Part shown: piece after piece, positions 1-6,289 of the stretch | Position numbering within the stretch: the first letter of the stretch is position 1 | How the letters are laid out: each line of letters starts with the position of its first letter | Source of the DNA: a virus | DNA length: 34,621 bases | Reading direction: 5' to 3' (one strand) | IMG/VR virus record: IMGVR_UViG_3300042485_000327 | Coordinates: 1 to 34,621 of that record | Program-made: the position numbers and the translations under genes | The notes under the pieces: generated by a model | The model's input: only the letters and a program-made list of their open reading frames with translations | What the model was told of the DNA's origin: nothing | Databases searched by the model: none

Positions 1-32
1 ACAGTCTCCGCCGGAGAGCGTACAGTCTCCGC
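1..32. repeat. short direct repeat at window start
   Basis: The 11-mer ACAGTCTCCGC occurs at 1-11 and again at 22-32. Between the copies, TCTCCG (5-10) and CGGAGA (12-17) form a small inverted repeat. The block lies downstream of the leftward terminator at 55-83 and so outside the recombination operon. Its role is unknown; it could be a protein-binding site or the edge of a longer repeat cut by the window boundary. Confidence 0.5.
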
Positions 33-54
33 ACGGACACGGATAATCTGAACG

Positions 55-83
55 AAAAAAAGGGCCACGATCTCTCGTAGCCC
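55..83 (-). terminator. intrinsic terminator of the leftward recombination operon
   Basis: Read on the minus strand, a 9-bp stem (GGGCTACGA with TCGTGGCCC, one G-U pair) closes a GAGA (GNRA) tetraloop and is followed at once by a run of seven T. It lies about 65 bases past the ssb stop codon, where transcription from the promoter near 3450 should end. Every element of a rho-independent terminator is present. Confidence 0.9.
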
Positions 84-147
84 CCTTTCCCTTTGCTGCT
101 TTGATGGAGGTGCCGCAACTACCAGATTACGACTCTTTCATTATATA

Positions 148-558
148 TCAGAATGGCAAATCGGACGGCATATCATCGAAAGCGGATTTGTAAGGGTCTG
201 ATTTATCATCTTTCATAGGAACTACGTTACCCGTCTCTTTTGCCTTCCCTCCCAAGAACTGCACTGTATCAGCCGCGATCTTGGTGGAGTATTTCACTGC
301 GCCAGATTTGTCCTCATACTTGTCAGTTTTCATACGCCCTTGAACGTAGACCTGCGACCCTTTGCCGATGTACTGACCGCAAAGTTCTGCCAGCTTCCCG
401 AAGGCTGAAATATTTACCCATTCAACTCCTTCAGATTTTTTGGTTTTCCAATCGCAAGCAATACTGAAATTCGCTACAGAATCCCCCGCTGGCGTGACGC
501 GCAATTCCACATCCTTCCCAAGCCTACCGATAAAGCTACATTGATTTAAATCAGACAT
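148..558 (-). CDS. ssb: single-stranded DNA-binding protein
   Basis: 136 residues with the bacterial SSB layout. An N-terminal OB fold runs over about residues 1-105, opening SDLNQCSFIGRLGKDVELR and including the WVNISAFGKLAE and GSQVYVQGRMKT strands. A short linker follows, and the acidic tip ends DDMPSDLPF, the type of tail that recruits partner proteins. It coats ssDNA during phage replication and recombination. It is last in the operon; its ATG overlaps the end of the exonuclease gene by 13 bases and has a GGAG SD. Together with the exonuclease and the annealing protein upstream it completes a Red-like recombination set. The shortened linker compared with host SSB is usual for phage versions. 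Confidence 0.95.
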   Translation of the reverse strand: MSDLNQCSFIGRLGKDVELRVTPAGDSVANFSIACDWKTKKSEGVEWVNISAFGKLAELCGQYIGKGSQVYVQGRMKTDKYEDKSGAVKYSTKIAADTVQFLGGKAKETGNVVPMKDDKSDPYKSAFDDMPSDLPF

Positions 559-1169
559 CCCGTTTTCTCCAGTTGAATTAAAGAATTTTCTACTTCGCTT
601 AAAAATTTATGCACTTCCGTTTCCATCCTTTCTATTAGATCATCATCCCGCTCTAGCCTGACTATAAATAGCTGTAGATGATTCGGCACTCTAGGGTCAA
701 ACGATACAAAGTCGCACCAAGCCCGACCAGTTACCCACATTTGCGTCTGCATTTGATTGATGTAAGCAGCCGGGGCTTTCTTGTCGAGCAAATAGCCCAG
801 GTGCGTCTGTGTATTAGGACACTTGATTTCTAATAGCCCTCCTGTATCGTTCAGAAGCCCATCAGGTGAAGCCCCAAGCCATTTTATCGTGGGGTGAGTA
901 TAGAACTCAGCCTCGTCTACAATACGCCCTGTATCGGCTGCATATCGCATCCTAGCGAAAGGCTCCTGTTCTGTACCCCACTCCATCGCCGCACTAGAAA
1001 AACTTTCCGATACTCGACCAGTAATACGTTCTGCAATGATCTGCATCCTGTATTTAAGGCGAGTGACGGCTTCTCCTGATTTCCCCTTTGCGAGTACATC
1101 ACTCATCCGGCTGGCTGTAACTGAGCCAAGACGGCTTTTAAACCAAGCTTCTGACCCTTGAATATCCAT
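546..1169 (-). CDS. YqaJ/lambda-type alkaline exonuclease
   Basis: 207 residues of the PD-(D/E)XK viral recombinase-exonuclease family. The family motifs appear in order: EWGTEQEPFA (about 63-72), the ASPDG aspartate (about D103), and LEIKCP (E114, K116), followed by the QMQTQMW helix (about 139-145). Such enzymes resect double-stranded ends 5' to 3' and hand the 3' strand to an annealing protein, here probably the product of 1989-2465. GAGG lies about 8 bases before the ATG. The first 32 bases are also read in another frame as the end of the HNH gene upstream, so its SD sits inside that gene. Family membership is clear; the pairing with the annealase is inferred from context. Confidence 0.92.
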   Translation of the reverse strand: MDIQGSEAWFKSRLGSVTASRMSDVLAKGKSGEAVTRLKYRMQIIAERITGRVSESFSSAAMEWGTEQEPFARMRYAADTGRIVDEAEFYTHPTIKWLGASPDGLLNDTGGLLEIKCPNTQTHLGYLLDKKAPAAYINQMQTQMWVTGRAWCDFVSFDPRVPNHLQLFIVRLERDDDLIERMETEVHKFLSEVENSLIQLEKTGCLI

Positions 1170-1728
1170 TTAATTTTCCTCGTTTAAGTCTCATGTGTGC
1201 TGCGCCACGACTTATCATTAATATGACAGCAGCATCGTTAATATGAATTACGCTTTCCCCATCAGTAACAAAAACAGAGCTATTCTTATTCCTGCCTTGT
1301 TGTGTACTTGTTGCCCACCTAACATTCCCCGGCTCATATCCTTTTTTATTATCAATTCTGTCCACTGAATGTGCTTTCGATGGACTAAAACCAATATGAT
1401 TGAAAAATGACTGAAAATTACTTATCCAACCACTAAATAAGGTTATGCCTTCATTCCCATATCTTTCAAAATCCTTTGAATTCTTGTTCAGACATCTGCC
1501 TTTTATGGCAACCCATGTTGTGTATTCTTTTGTATACCTCATTCCATGAGTTGTCTTACTTTTAGAAGTAAGTCGAGATACGCATTTCCTACACCGACTT
1601 ACCCGATTTAGACGAACTCTAGTAGCAAGATATTCCCCAATACCACCGCAAGCACATTTACATATCCATATAATATGTCCGTCTTTTGATTTATTTGGAG
1701 AAACAGATACGAATGAAAGTGATGGCAT
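1138..1728 (-). CDS. HNH homing endonuclease-like protein
   Basis: 196 residues from an ATG at 1728 with AAGGG six bases upstream. A zinc-ribbon-like N-terminus (CKCACGG then CRKCVS) precedes the phage HNH core: THGMRYTKEYTTWVAIKGRC, then SVDRIDNKKGYEPGNVRWAT and QQGRNKN. The C-terminus (IHINDAAVILMISRGAAHMRL) looks like a small DNA-binding helical domain. This is the free-standing homing endonuclease type common in phages. The gene is AT-rich beside its neighbours and its 3' end overlaps the exonuclease start by 32 bases, which fits insertion between the HTH gene and the exonuclease gene. Activity is not proven; the motif residues appear intact. Confidence 0.85.
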   Translation of the reverse strand: MPSLSFVSVSPNKSKDGHIIWICKCACGGIGEYLATRVRLNRVSRCRKCVSRLTSKSKTTHGMRYTKEYTTWVAIKGRCLNKNSKDFERYGNEGITLFSGWISNFQSFFNHIGFSPSKAHSVDRIDNKKGYEPGNVRWATSTQQGRNKNSSVFVTDGESVIHINDAAVILMISRGAAHMRLKRGKLNGYSRVRSLV

Positions 1729-1788
1729 CAAATACCCTTGTTATAGATTAAAAGCGTATTATAAACCATTCCGGCGATCCCTGAGTTA

Positions 1789-1992
1789 TCATTTTAAGAA
1801 GTACCTCCCAATGACCTTCCCGTTATCGAGGTGGACGTTCTCTGTGTGGATGTTGTAGCCCATCGTGCGTAGATTATAAACCCGCGCTGATAACCTCATA
1901 CACTGCGCCTCATACATTGCGTCGAGAGAAGTTATCCGGCGTTTCTTCTTTAGCTGTGCAAGTAACCAAAAGTTCTGTGATGATGGGTTCAT
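1789..1992 (-). CDS. small helix-turn-helix protein
   Basis: 67 residues. The core (KKKRRITSLDAMYEAQCMRL, then SARVYNLRTMGYNI) reads as a winged helix-turn-helix of the small phage HTH_39 type. It ends with a beta wing (VHLDNGKVIGRYFLK). Its ATG overlaps the stop of the annealing protein gene (ATGA), so the two are probably translationally coupled. It could regulate the operon or assist the recombination proteins. It is the only obvious stand-alone DNA-binding regulator in the early region, and no operator can be named. Confidence 0.7.
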   Translation of the reverse strand: MNPSSQNFWLLAQLKKKRRITSLDAMYEAQCMRLSARVYNLRTMGYNIHTENVHLDNGKVIGRYFLK

Positions 1993-2465
1993 GTCGTTTC
2001 CTTTTCTATGTGAAGTACGCCTTTATGCCAGAGTTCAAGACCTGCACCGAATCGCATTGCAGCATTTCGCAGCGCGTCTCCGATCCGTTCTTTACTAGCG
2101 TTAGCCCCGACCTTTCCCTGTGCGTCTCCATAACCCAAGCGAGTCACTCCCAGAACTGTCAGTCGAATCCACATCCCGCCTTCTGAGTCTACAAAGGGTA
2201 GTCCGTTCTCATCGTAAGCAAGCGGCTCCCAGTGCCAGCTAGGATCAACATCGAGAAGCCGATCTGTTAAAGCAGCGTGACCTACATAATCGAGGTGTAC
2301 TACTTTCGGATGATGCCAGCCGCCACACTCATTACATCTAATACCTTTCATGTAATCGGCTCGTACTTCTTCGGTCTGTTTTGCTGTAGGTTTTGGTAGT
2401 CTACCGATTAGATGATCTGGGAATTTGGTTCTCATCGTTACGGGTTCGGCTATAATTTTTTCCAT
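1989..2465 (-). CDS. Rad52-superfamily single-strand annealing protein (likely)
   Basis: 158 residues from the ATG at 2465. An ATG 21 bases further out is rejected because a GGAGG SD lies between the two, five bases before 2465. The segment VGHAALTDRLLDVDPSWHWE, then a GGMWIRLTVLGVTRLGYGDA strand pair, then SKERIGDALRNAAMRFGAG matches the pattern of phage Rad52/Sak-like annealases. In that pattern a basic SDALKRAA-type helix follows a beta hairpin. A CNECGG...H motif near the N-terminus may bind zinc. Neighbouring exonuclease and SSB genes support a role in phage recombination. The Rad52 assignment rests on pattern reading; an Erf-type annealase is the main alternative. Confidence 0.75.
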   Translation of the reverse strand: MEKIIAEPVTMRTKFPDHLIGRLPKPTAKQTEEVRADYMKGIRCNECGGWHHPKVVHLDYVGHAALTDRLLDVDPSWHWEPLAYDENGLPFVDSEGGMWIRLTVLGVTRLGYGDAQGKVGANASKERIGDALRNAAMRFGAGLELWHKGVLHIEKETT

Positions 2466-2530
2466 CTCAACCTCCAAATATGGCAAAATGCCAACAAGTA
2501 TTATAACTTAAATCAAGATATATTATAGAA

Positions 2531-3409
2531 CTATCTGCCCTCCCATCCCTCGATAAAACCTGATAACTGTTTAGCAAGAGATTTGTAAGCCTTATTGTCT
2601 ATTACAATTAATTTTGTATCTGGATGATATTTTGCCATTCTCTTAATTTTTGTTTTGCTTCTATCGTCCATCCACCCCTTTACTTCGTGATAAGACTCCG
2701 ATCCATTTAATTCTTTTACCCAGAAATCTGGCAAGTAACTCATGCACCCGCGCTTTATTCCTTCAAACCAAAAGGTTTTGGATTCGTGCTTCCAATCCGC
2801 TATCTGCTTTTTTGATTTAAGCCATTCTAAATATCTCGCGTAATTAGCCTCCCAAGCAGACCTATAATATTTGCGTTCGCTTCCTATATCTCGCCAAGCA
2901 GCCTTCCAAGAAGCGTTTGCTCTGTTCATAGTTTGCTTTGCTCCAGCTATGCTCATTCTTAATGAATGTGCATCTTTTTTTTCTTCAGACATATTCGCCC
3001 ACATACTTTTAGAATGTTGGCCCATTACTTCTTTTGCTTCTTTTGTATGGGTTTTCCCAAGCATCCCTTTGGGGTGTCCAAAGGTTGCTATTCTTTTTTT
3101 TGTTCTTTCGCCGATTATCTTTTTGCGTTCTTCCGTCATTTCGGGGAATGTATGCCCAAATTCTACAGCCCTTTTTTTCATAACCGCAGAGTGAACCGGC
3201 CTCTTTTTACCTATTTTGCTTAATCTTGCTTTTTCTTGCCACGCTTTAAAAAACTCAGAATTCTTATCTTGTTTTAAGTTTAATCTGCACGCCATTGTTC
3301 TGACTTGTCCATTAGATTTTTGCAGTTCGCCCATACACCATTTTATTCCCATAGTAGGGTAGTTATTAATAAGCGATTCCTTTTCAGCATCCGTCCATTT
3401 TGTTATCAT
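2531..3409 (-). CDS. NUMOD3-containing PD-(D/E)XK homing endonuclease-like protein
   Basis: 292 residues. The N-terminus (WTDAEKESLINNYPTMGIKW) resembles an HTH/Myb-like DNA-binding element. The middle holds NUMOD3-like segments (HPKGMLGKTHTKEAKE), typical DNA-contact modules of homing endonucleases. The C-terminus (about 180-285) has a restriction-type fold: YRSAWEANYARYL helix, SYLPDFWV aspartate, then YHEVKGW (E-x-K) and KLIVID. It is AT-rich, is first in the leftward operon, and has AGGGA six bases before the ATG. It is probably a mobile gene inserted between the promoter and the recombination genes. The exact cleavage family is uncertain. Confidence 0.8.
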   Translation of the reverse strand: MITKWTDAEKESLINNYPTMGIKWCMGELQKSNGQVRTMACRLNLKQDKNSEFFKAWQEKARLSKIGKKRPVHSAVMKKRAVEFGHTFPEMTEERKKIIGERTKKRIATFGHPKGMLGKTHTKEAKEVMGQHSKSMWANMSEEKKDAHSLRMSIAGAKQTMNRANASWKAAWRDIGSERKYYRSAWEANYARYLEWLKSKKQIADWKHESKTFWFEGIKRGCMSYLPDFWVKELNGSESYHEVKGWMDDRSKTKIKRMAKYHPDTKLIVIDNKAYKSLAKQLSGFIEGWEGR

Positions 3410-3447
3410 TATTTTCCCTATAGGCTTAAACTAATTATCAACATCTT

Positions 3448-3476
3448 ATTCTATAGTTAAAATTAAAAGTTTACAA
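3448..3476 (-). promoter_or_regulatory. leftward early promoter
   Basis: On the minus strand TTGTAA (3476-3471), a 17-base spacer and TAGAAT (3453-3448) form a sigma70-like promoter placed to transcribe 3409-148. Its -35 box overlaps the -35 box of the opposing promoter at 3470-3498. The same -10 hexamer, TAGAAT, is used by the promoter before terS. This is inferred from consensus match. Confidence 0.7.
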
Positions 3477-3498
3477 GAATGAAGTTGTAATACATAAT
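3470..3498 (+). promoter_or_regulatory. rightward early promoter
   Basis: TTTACA (3470-3475), a 17-base spacer and CATAAT (3493-3498) match the sigma70 consensus at 5/6 in both boxes. The expected start near 3504-3506 puts a small hairpin (TCGGG 3506-3510 with CCCGA 3520-3524) at the very 5' end of the mRNA. It drives the replication operon. Confidence 0.75.
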
Positions 3499-3505
3499 AC
3501 TCATA

Positions 3506-3651
3506 TCGGGATTAGTAACCCCGACTTCAGAGAGGGAGTCAGTTATGCAATTCAGTATTTTTTTCGGTGAGATAAGGGCTTACAGCCTACCCCTTTCTAT
3601 GGTTGTATGTCTGTCGGGTTACTACCGACTCTCACCGAAAAGGATATTGAA
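3506..3651 (+). promoter_or_regulatory. structured 5' leader that buries the ribosome-binding site of the replication operon
   Basis: After a 5' hairpin at 3506-3524, bases 3551-3572 pair with 3630-3651 in an uninterrupted 22-bp helix: 19 Watson-Crick pairs and three G-U pairs. The helix ends at the base just before the AUG at 3652. The SD of that gene (AAAAGGA, 3638-3644) lies entirely inside it. The enclosed loop has its own elements: GTCGG/CCGAC (3613-3617 with 3625-3629), which abuts the big helix, and AAGGG/CCCTT (3574-3578 with 3591-3595). A 36-codon ORF runs through the structure (separate entry). The structure is seen; regulation by coupling is inferred. Confidence 0.75.
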
Positions 3652-3655
3652 ATGA
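3545..3655 (+). CDS. leader peptide ORF, 36 residues
   Basis: An ATG at 3545, preceded by GAGGGAG (3532-3538) with six bases of spacing, opens a 36-codon frame starting MQFSIFFGEIRAYSLP and ending SPKRILK. Its stop overlaps the start codon of the DUF1376 gene as ATGA (3652-3655). The coding path crosses both arms of the 22-bp helix, so a ribosome translating it would melt the helix and expose the next SD. The peptide has a short hydrophobic stretch but no recognised family. It may matter only as a cis-acting leader. Strong SD, exact stop/start overlap and placement support it. Confidence 0.65.
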   Translation: MQFSIFFGEIRAYSLPLSMVVCLSGYYRLSPKRILK

Positions 3656-4431
3656 GTTCAACTCCGTGGTTCAAGTTTTATCCCGGCGATTATTTAGCCG
3701 ACACCAGACGCCTAACGCGCAGCCAGCACGGTGCATATCTATTACTTTTGATCGACTACTTTGCTACAGGCGAAGCCCCGCCGAATGATGATATTGTTCT
3801 CGCTAGGCTTACGCTATGCGATACGCAAAGTGAATGGTTAGCGATACGCAAAGCGATTGCACAACATTTTGAAATAACGGATGTTTGGCGTAATCCACGC
3901 TGCGAGAAGGAATTGCTAGCCAGACGGTCGGAACATACCAAAAAGAGTGAAGCTGGAAAGAAAGGTAATGAAATCAAGAAGGGACTATCGCAAAGCGAAT
4001 CGGTAAGCGATACGCTAAATGATCGCAATACCAGAAGTCAGATGTTAGAGGTTAGAAGTCAGAAGTTAGATGTTAAAGATCAGAAGTCAGAACCAGAAGA
4101 ATCTAAGTCAAAAGACTTGCGCGGTTCGCGCCTAAAATATTCTAATATTATTGATGAATGGGTCGATTGGGCAATACTAGAAAGACCAGAACTGACAGCA
4201 GATAAAGTCCATTCCATATACGATCAATTCTATGATTATTGGAAGGCTCAACCGGGAAGCAAAGGAATTAAACTTGATTGGTTTGCTACTTGGCGTAACT
4301 GGGTAAGGCGTGATAAGTCGTTTGGTAGAGTAGAAAGGTTATCTGTTGCAGAACAGAATCGAGCAGTAGTGGACGCTTTCAATTTGAAATTGGACCAACA
4401 AGAGGAGGGGGCTATATATGAACACGAGTGA
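3652..4431 (+). CDS. DUF1376 (YdaU-like) replication protein
   Basis: 259 residues. The DUF1376 signature begins at residue 1 (SSTPWFKFYPGDYLADTRRL, then QHGAYLLLLIDYF), which fixes the start at 3652, not at the in-frame ATG at 3607. A charged, repetitive linker (about 125-150) leads to a C-terminal domain with WVDWAILERPELTADKVHSI and LDWFATWRNWVRR, the DnaT-like region seen in phage primosomal proteins. Known relatives occupy the lambda O position and are thought to help start replication. The next gene overlaps by 14 bases and looks like a helicase loader, supporting a replisome role. Iteron-like repeats lie inside the gene (3818-4019). Confidence 0.85.
   Translation: MSSTPWFKFYPGDYLADTRRLTRSQHGAYLLLLIDYFATGEAPPNDDIVLARLTLCDTQSEWLAIRKAIAQHFEITDVWRNPRCEKELLARRSEHTKKSEAGKKGNEIKKGLSQSESVSDTLNDRNTRSQMLEVRSQKLDVKDQKSEPEESKSKDLRGSRLKYSNIIDEWVDWAILERPELTADKVHSIYDQFYDYWKAQPGSKGIKLDWFATWRNWVRRDKSFGRVERLSVAEQNRAVVDAFNLKLDQQEEGAIYEHE
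3818..4019 (+). repeat. iteron-like repeats, candidate replication origin
   Basis: GCGATACGCAAAG occurs at 3818-3830 and 3841-3853, and a variant GCGATACGCTAAA at 4007-4019. CGCAAAGCGA occurs at 3847-3856 and 3989-3998. The first two copies are 23 bases apart, so they are read in different codon frames (CDTQ and AIRK). That suggests the DNA, not the protein, is being kept alike. Placement inside the initiator-like gene recalls lambda, whose origin lies within O. Origin function is inferred. Confidence 0.4.
4033..4091 (+). repeat. imperfect repeats encoding the DUF1376 protein linker
   Basis: AGAAGTCAGA occurs at 4033, 4054 and 4082, with GTTAGA-type units in between, encoding the charged stretch RSQMLEVRSQKLDVKDQKSE. 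This is a low-complexity linker between the two domains of the replication protein. Slippage expansion is the likely origin; no separate DNA function is suggested. Confidence 0.7.
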
Positions 4432-4981
4432 GAAAAAGGAATTTAATAACCTGCTTATCGGTACTTTTGAAGTCTACGGAACAAAACTAACGCCAGCTTC
4501 AATAATGATCTGGGCGAACTCGATGGATAAGTATTCGTTTTCTGATCTTAAAAATGCTCTTTCATATCATATTCAAAGTTCACCTTTCGCTCCAAAGCCT
4601 TCCGATCTTATTCATATCATACAAGCACAAGACGGGAGGCCTTCTGCCGATGAAGCGTGGGGCATGATTCCACGCAATGAAAGCGTCAGTGCTATCCTAT
4701 CCCAAGAAATGCTTACCGCTATGGCAGCAGCGCAGCCGTTGCTTAACGAGGGCGATCAGGTGGCAGCTAGGATGGCTTTTAAAGAATCATATTCGAATCT
4801 GGTCAATGCAGCCCGCCAGACTTCTCGACCTGTCGAGTGGTTCCCTAGTCTTGGAGATGATAAGTACGGTAGGGAAGCAGTCGTTAAAGAAGCTATTAGA
4901 CTTGGTAGAATCTCCGAGACACACGGCAAAAAGCTACTGCCTCAGATCACGAACTGGACTGAATTAATGAGGCTGTCATGA
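4418..4981 (+). CDS. helicase-loader-like replication protein
   Basis: 187 residues, largely helical. The N-terminal part reads EFNNLLIGTFEVYGTKLTPA, then MIWANSMDKYSFSDLKNALSY, then a short FAPKPSDLIHII segment. This layout recurs in phage proteins placed after a DUF1376/O-type initiator and thought to load the host helicase. The C-terminal half (EAWGMIPRNESVSAIL, EWFPSLGDDKYGREAVVKEA) has no motif I can name. A strong GAGGAGGGGG SD precedes the ATG, which overlaps the DUF1376 gene by 14 bases. The call depends on gene order and helical pattern; another primosomal accessory role is possible. Confidence 0.55.
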   Translation: MNTSEKKEFNNLLIGTFEVYGTKLTPASIMIWANSMDKYSFSDLKNALSYHIQSSPFAPKPSDLIHIIQAQDGRPSADEAWGMIPRNESVSAILSQEMLTAMAAAQPLLNEGDQVAARMAFKESYSNLVNAARQTSRPVEWFPSLGDDKYGREAVVKEAIRLGRISETHGKKLLPQITNWTELMRLS

Positions 4982-5382
4982 CTTGGCCTGTGGGTTCTCA
5001 ATACTTCGACCTGACTGGCAAAGGATCGCTCGTTGGTATCGCTGAGGAAATTCTAAGTATCAATAAATTGAACCGCCAGAAGCGAGACTCTGCCCAAAGA
5101 ATTAGGCTTATGCGAACGGTGGAGATGAGGGACTATAAAAGGGAAAGCCGCGCTAGACCAAGCAAAAGAATGACCGAAGCAATGCGAGACATTGTGAAAT
5201 ACATCACCAAAAAACCCGGCGCACAACGTAGAGAGTTGCTAGAAAAGGCTTTAGGTGGACACATTATCTCGCCCTCAAGTCTTGGCGGTAGCTTAAAAGC
5301 CCTAGTCGATCAGAAGATCATCACTGGAAACGGACGCACCACCAATCGAAAATTTTACTTAGTAGGGGAAAGTTTTGACTGA
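4978..5382 (+). CDS. uncharacterised protein with C-terminal winged-helix-like domain
   Basis: 134 residues, not recognised as a family. The first half is basic (NRQKRDSAQRIRLMRTVEMR). The second half (MTEAMRDIVKYITKKPGAQR, RELLEKALGG, SLGGSLKALVDQKIITGNG, RKFYLVGE) reads as three helices and a beta wing, the shape of a winged helix DNA-binding domain. Its ATG overlaps the stop of the preceding replication gene (ATGA). It may bind DNA at the origin or act as a regulator; neither is shown. Confidence 0.6.
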   Translation: MTWPVGSQYFDLTGKGSLVGIAEEILSINKLNRQKRDSAQRIRLMRTVEMRDYKRESRARPSKRMTEAMRDIVKYITKKPGAQRRELLEKALGGHIISPSSLGGSLKALVDQKIITGNGRTTNRKFYLVGESFD

Positions 5383-5719
5383 CACTATCGATCCCATTAT
5401 CAGCCCTTTCGCAGCACTTGATTTTATACGCGACCATTCGACAGCCCTCGCAGAAGCAAAGGCAGTCGTTTTATATCTGACTGAATACCGCAAAAGCAAG
5501 AAGGCGCTGCTCATGATCGAGTCGGACGCCAAGACGGAATCAGCTAAAGAAAGCTACGCTTACGCTCATGTAGACTACATCGCCCACATTAAAGCCCTAG
5601 CATCAGCGGTGCAAGAATACGAGAGGTTGCGTTGGTTGATGGTAGCAGCAGAGGCTAAGATCGAAGTATGGAGGAGCCTAGAGGCTTCTGCGCGGCTAGA
5701 GATGAAGTCTACCCAATGA
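5375..5719 (+). CDS. conserved-looking helical phage protein of unknown function
   Basis: 114 residues from a TTG start at 5375, with AGGGGA about seven bases before it. No ATG is available before codon 47, so TTG is the best start. The body (AEAKAVVLYLTEYRKSKKAL, AHVDYIAHIKALASAVQEYE, RLRWLMVAAEAKIEVWRSL) is nearly all amphipathic helix and probably a helical bundle or coiled coil. It overlaps the previous gene by 8 bases and the next by 4. Position suggests a replication or nucleic-acid accessory role, with nothing direct to support it. Confidence 0.6.
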   Translation: MTDTIDPIISPFAALDFIRDHSTALAEAKAVVLYLTEYRKSKKALLMIESDAKTESAKESYAYAHVDYIAHIKALASAVQEYERLRWLMVAAEAKIEVWRSLEASARLEMKSTQ

Positions 5720-5991
5720 ACAGAAAGAAGGAGTACGCGAGGATCGCTGAATGGGGCTGCATCCTGTGTCGGCATAAAGAGATGTATGATACTCCGGCAG
5801 AAATTCATCACATCAGGAACGGTGGCAAGCGTGAGAACTCTCCTGTTATTCCGCTATGCCCAGAACATCATCGAGGAAAAACGGGAGTACACGGGTTGGG
5901 TAGTCGAGGCTTTCTACGAGTCCACGGGATTAGCGAGGAGACATTATTGAGTTATCTAATATTAATTATGGGAGGGAGGGAGAATGTTTAA
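5716..5991 (+). CDS. Ref-like HNH nuclease
   Basis: 91 residues from the ATG at 5716, which overlaps the preceding stop (ATGA). An upstream in-frame ATG at 5668 would add 16 unrelated-looking residues. Motifs in order: RIAEWGCILCRHKE, PAEIHHIRNGGKR, IPLCPEHHRGKTGVHGLG, FLRVHG. These match the Ref (recombination enhancement) group of HNH nucleases, with a CxxC/CxxH zinc site and the HH catalytic pair. Phage P1 Ref cuts DNA at RecA displacement loops. Placement in the early operon fits a recombination or repair role, unlike the homing endonucleases elsewhere in this genome. Confidence 0.82.
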   Translation: MNRKKEYARIAEWGCILCRHKEMYDTPAEIHHIRNGGKRENSPVIPLCPEHHRGKTGVHGLGSRGFLRVHGISEETLLSYLILIMGGRENV

Positions 5992-6289
5992 TGAAGAAGT
6001 TATGTCAGGCAAACGGAAAATATCTGCCCAGAATTTTTTAGCGGATCAAAAAAGATTCCCAGAGTTGCGTTGGAAAGCAAGAGATGGGATGTTGTTTGAA
6101 TTTCGTAGAGAACGTGACGCGCACAATCTTCATCTAACATTGAAGAAAAAAATAGACATTATTTTTAACGACCCAAAAACTAACTGCCATTCATTAGTAA
6201 CGCGGGAAGTTTTTTTCAAGTTGATTACAGAATGGGAGTCCTACGAATGGAGTACATTCGTTAAATTGTTTCATGAGGAAAAAGCATGA
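5984..6289 (+). CDS. uncharacterised small early protein
   Basis: 101 residues, no family recognised. It is basic in the middle (FEFRRERDAHNLHLTLKKKI) and aromatic at the end (EVFFKLITEWESYEWSTFVK). A purine-rich SD (GGGAGGGAG) precedes the ATG, which overlaps the Ref-like gene by 8 bases; the following miniprotein starts on its stop codon. No transmembrane segment or signal peptide is seen. Confidence 0.55.
   Translation: MFNEEVMSGKRKISAQNFLADQKRFPELRWKARDGMLFEFRRERDAHNLHLTLKKKIDIIFNDPKTNCHSLVTREVFFKLITEWESYEWSTFVKLFHEEKA

Noticed and set aside
3607-3651. Upstream in-frame ATG for the DUF1376 gene
   Set aside because: It has no SD and the DUF1376 signature begins exactly at the ATG at 3652, which has AAAAGGA upstream.
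3818-4019. Cyanobacterial HIP1-type octamer (GCGATCGC)
   Set aside because: The motif is GCGATACGC, confined to one gene; HIP1 would be spread across the whole genome.
5668-5715. Longer start for the Ref-like nuclease at 5668
   Set aside because: It would overlap the previous gene by 52 bases; the ATG at 5716 forms the ATGA junction used throughout this operon.
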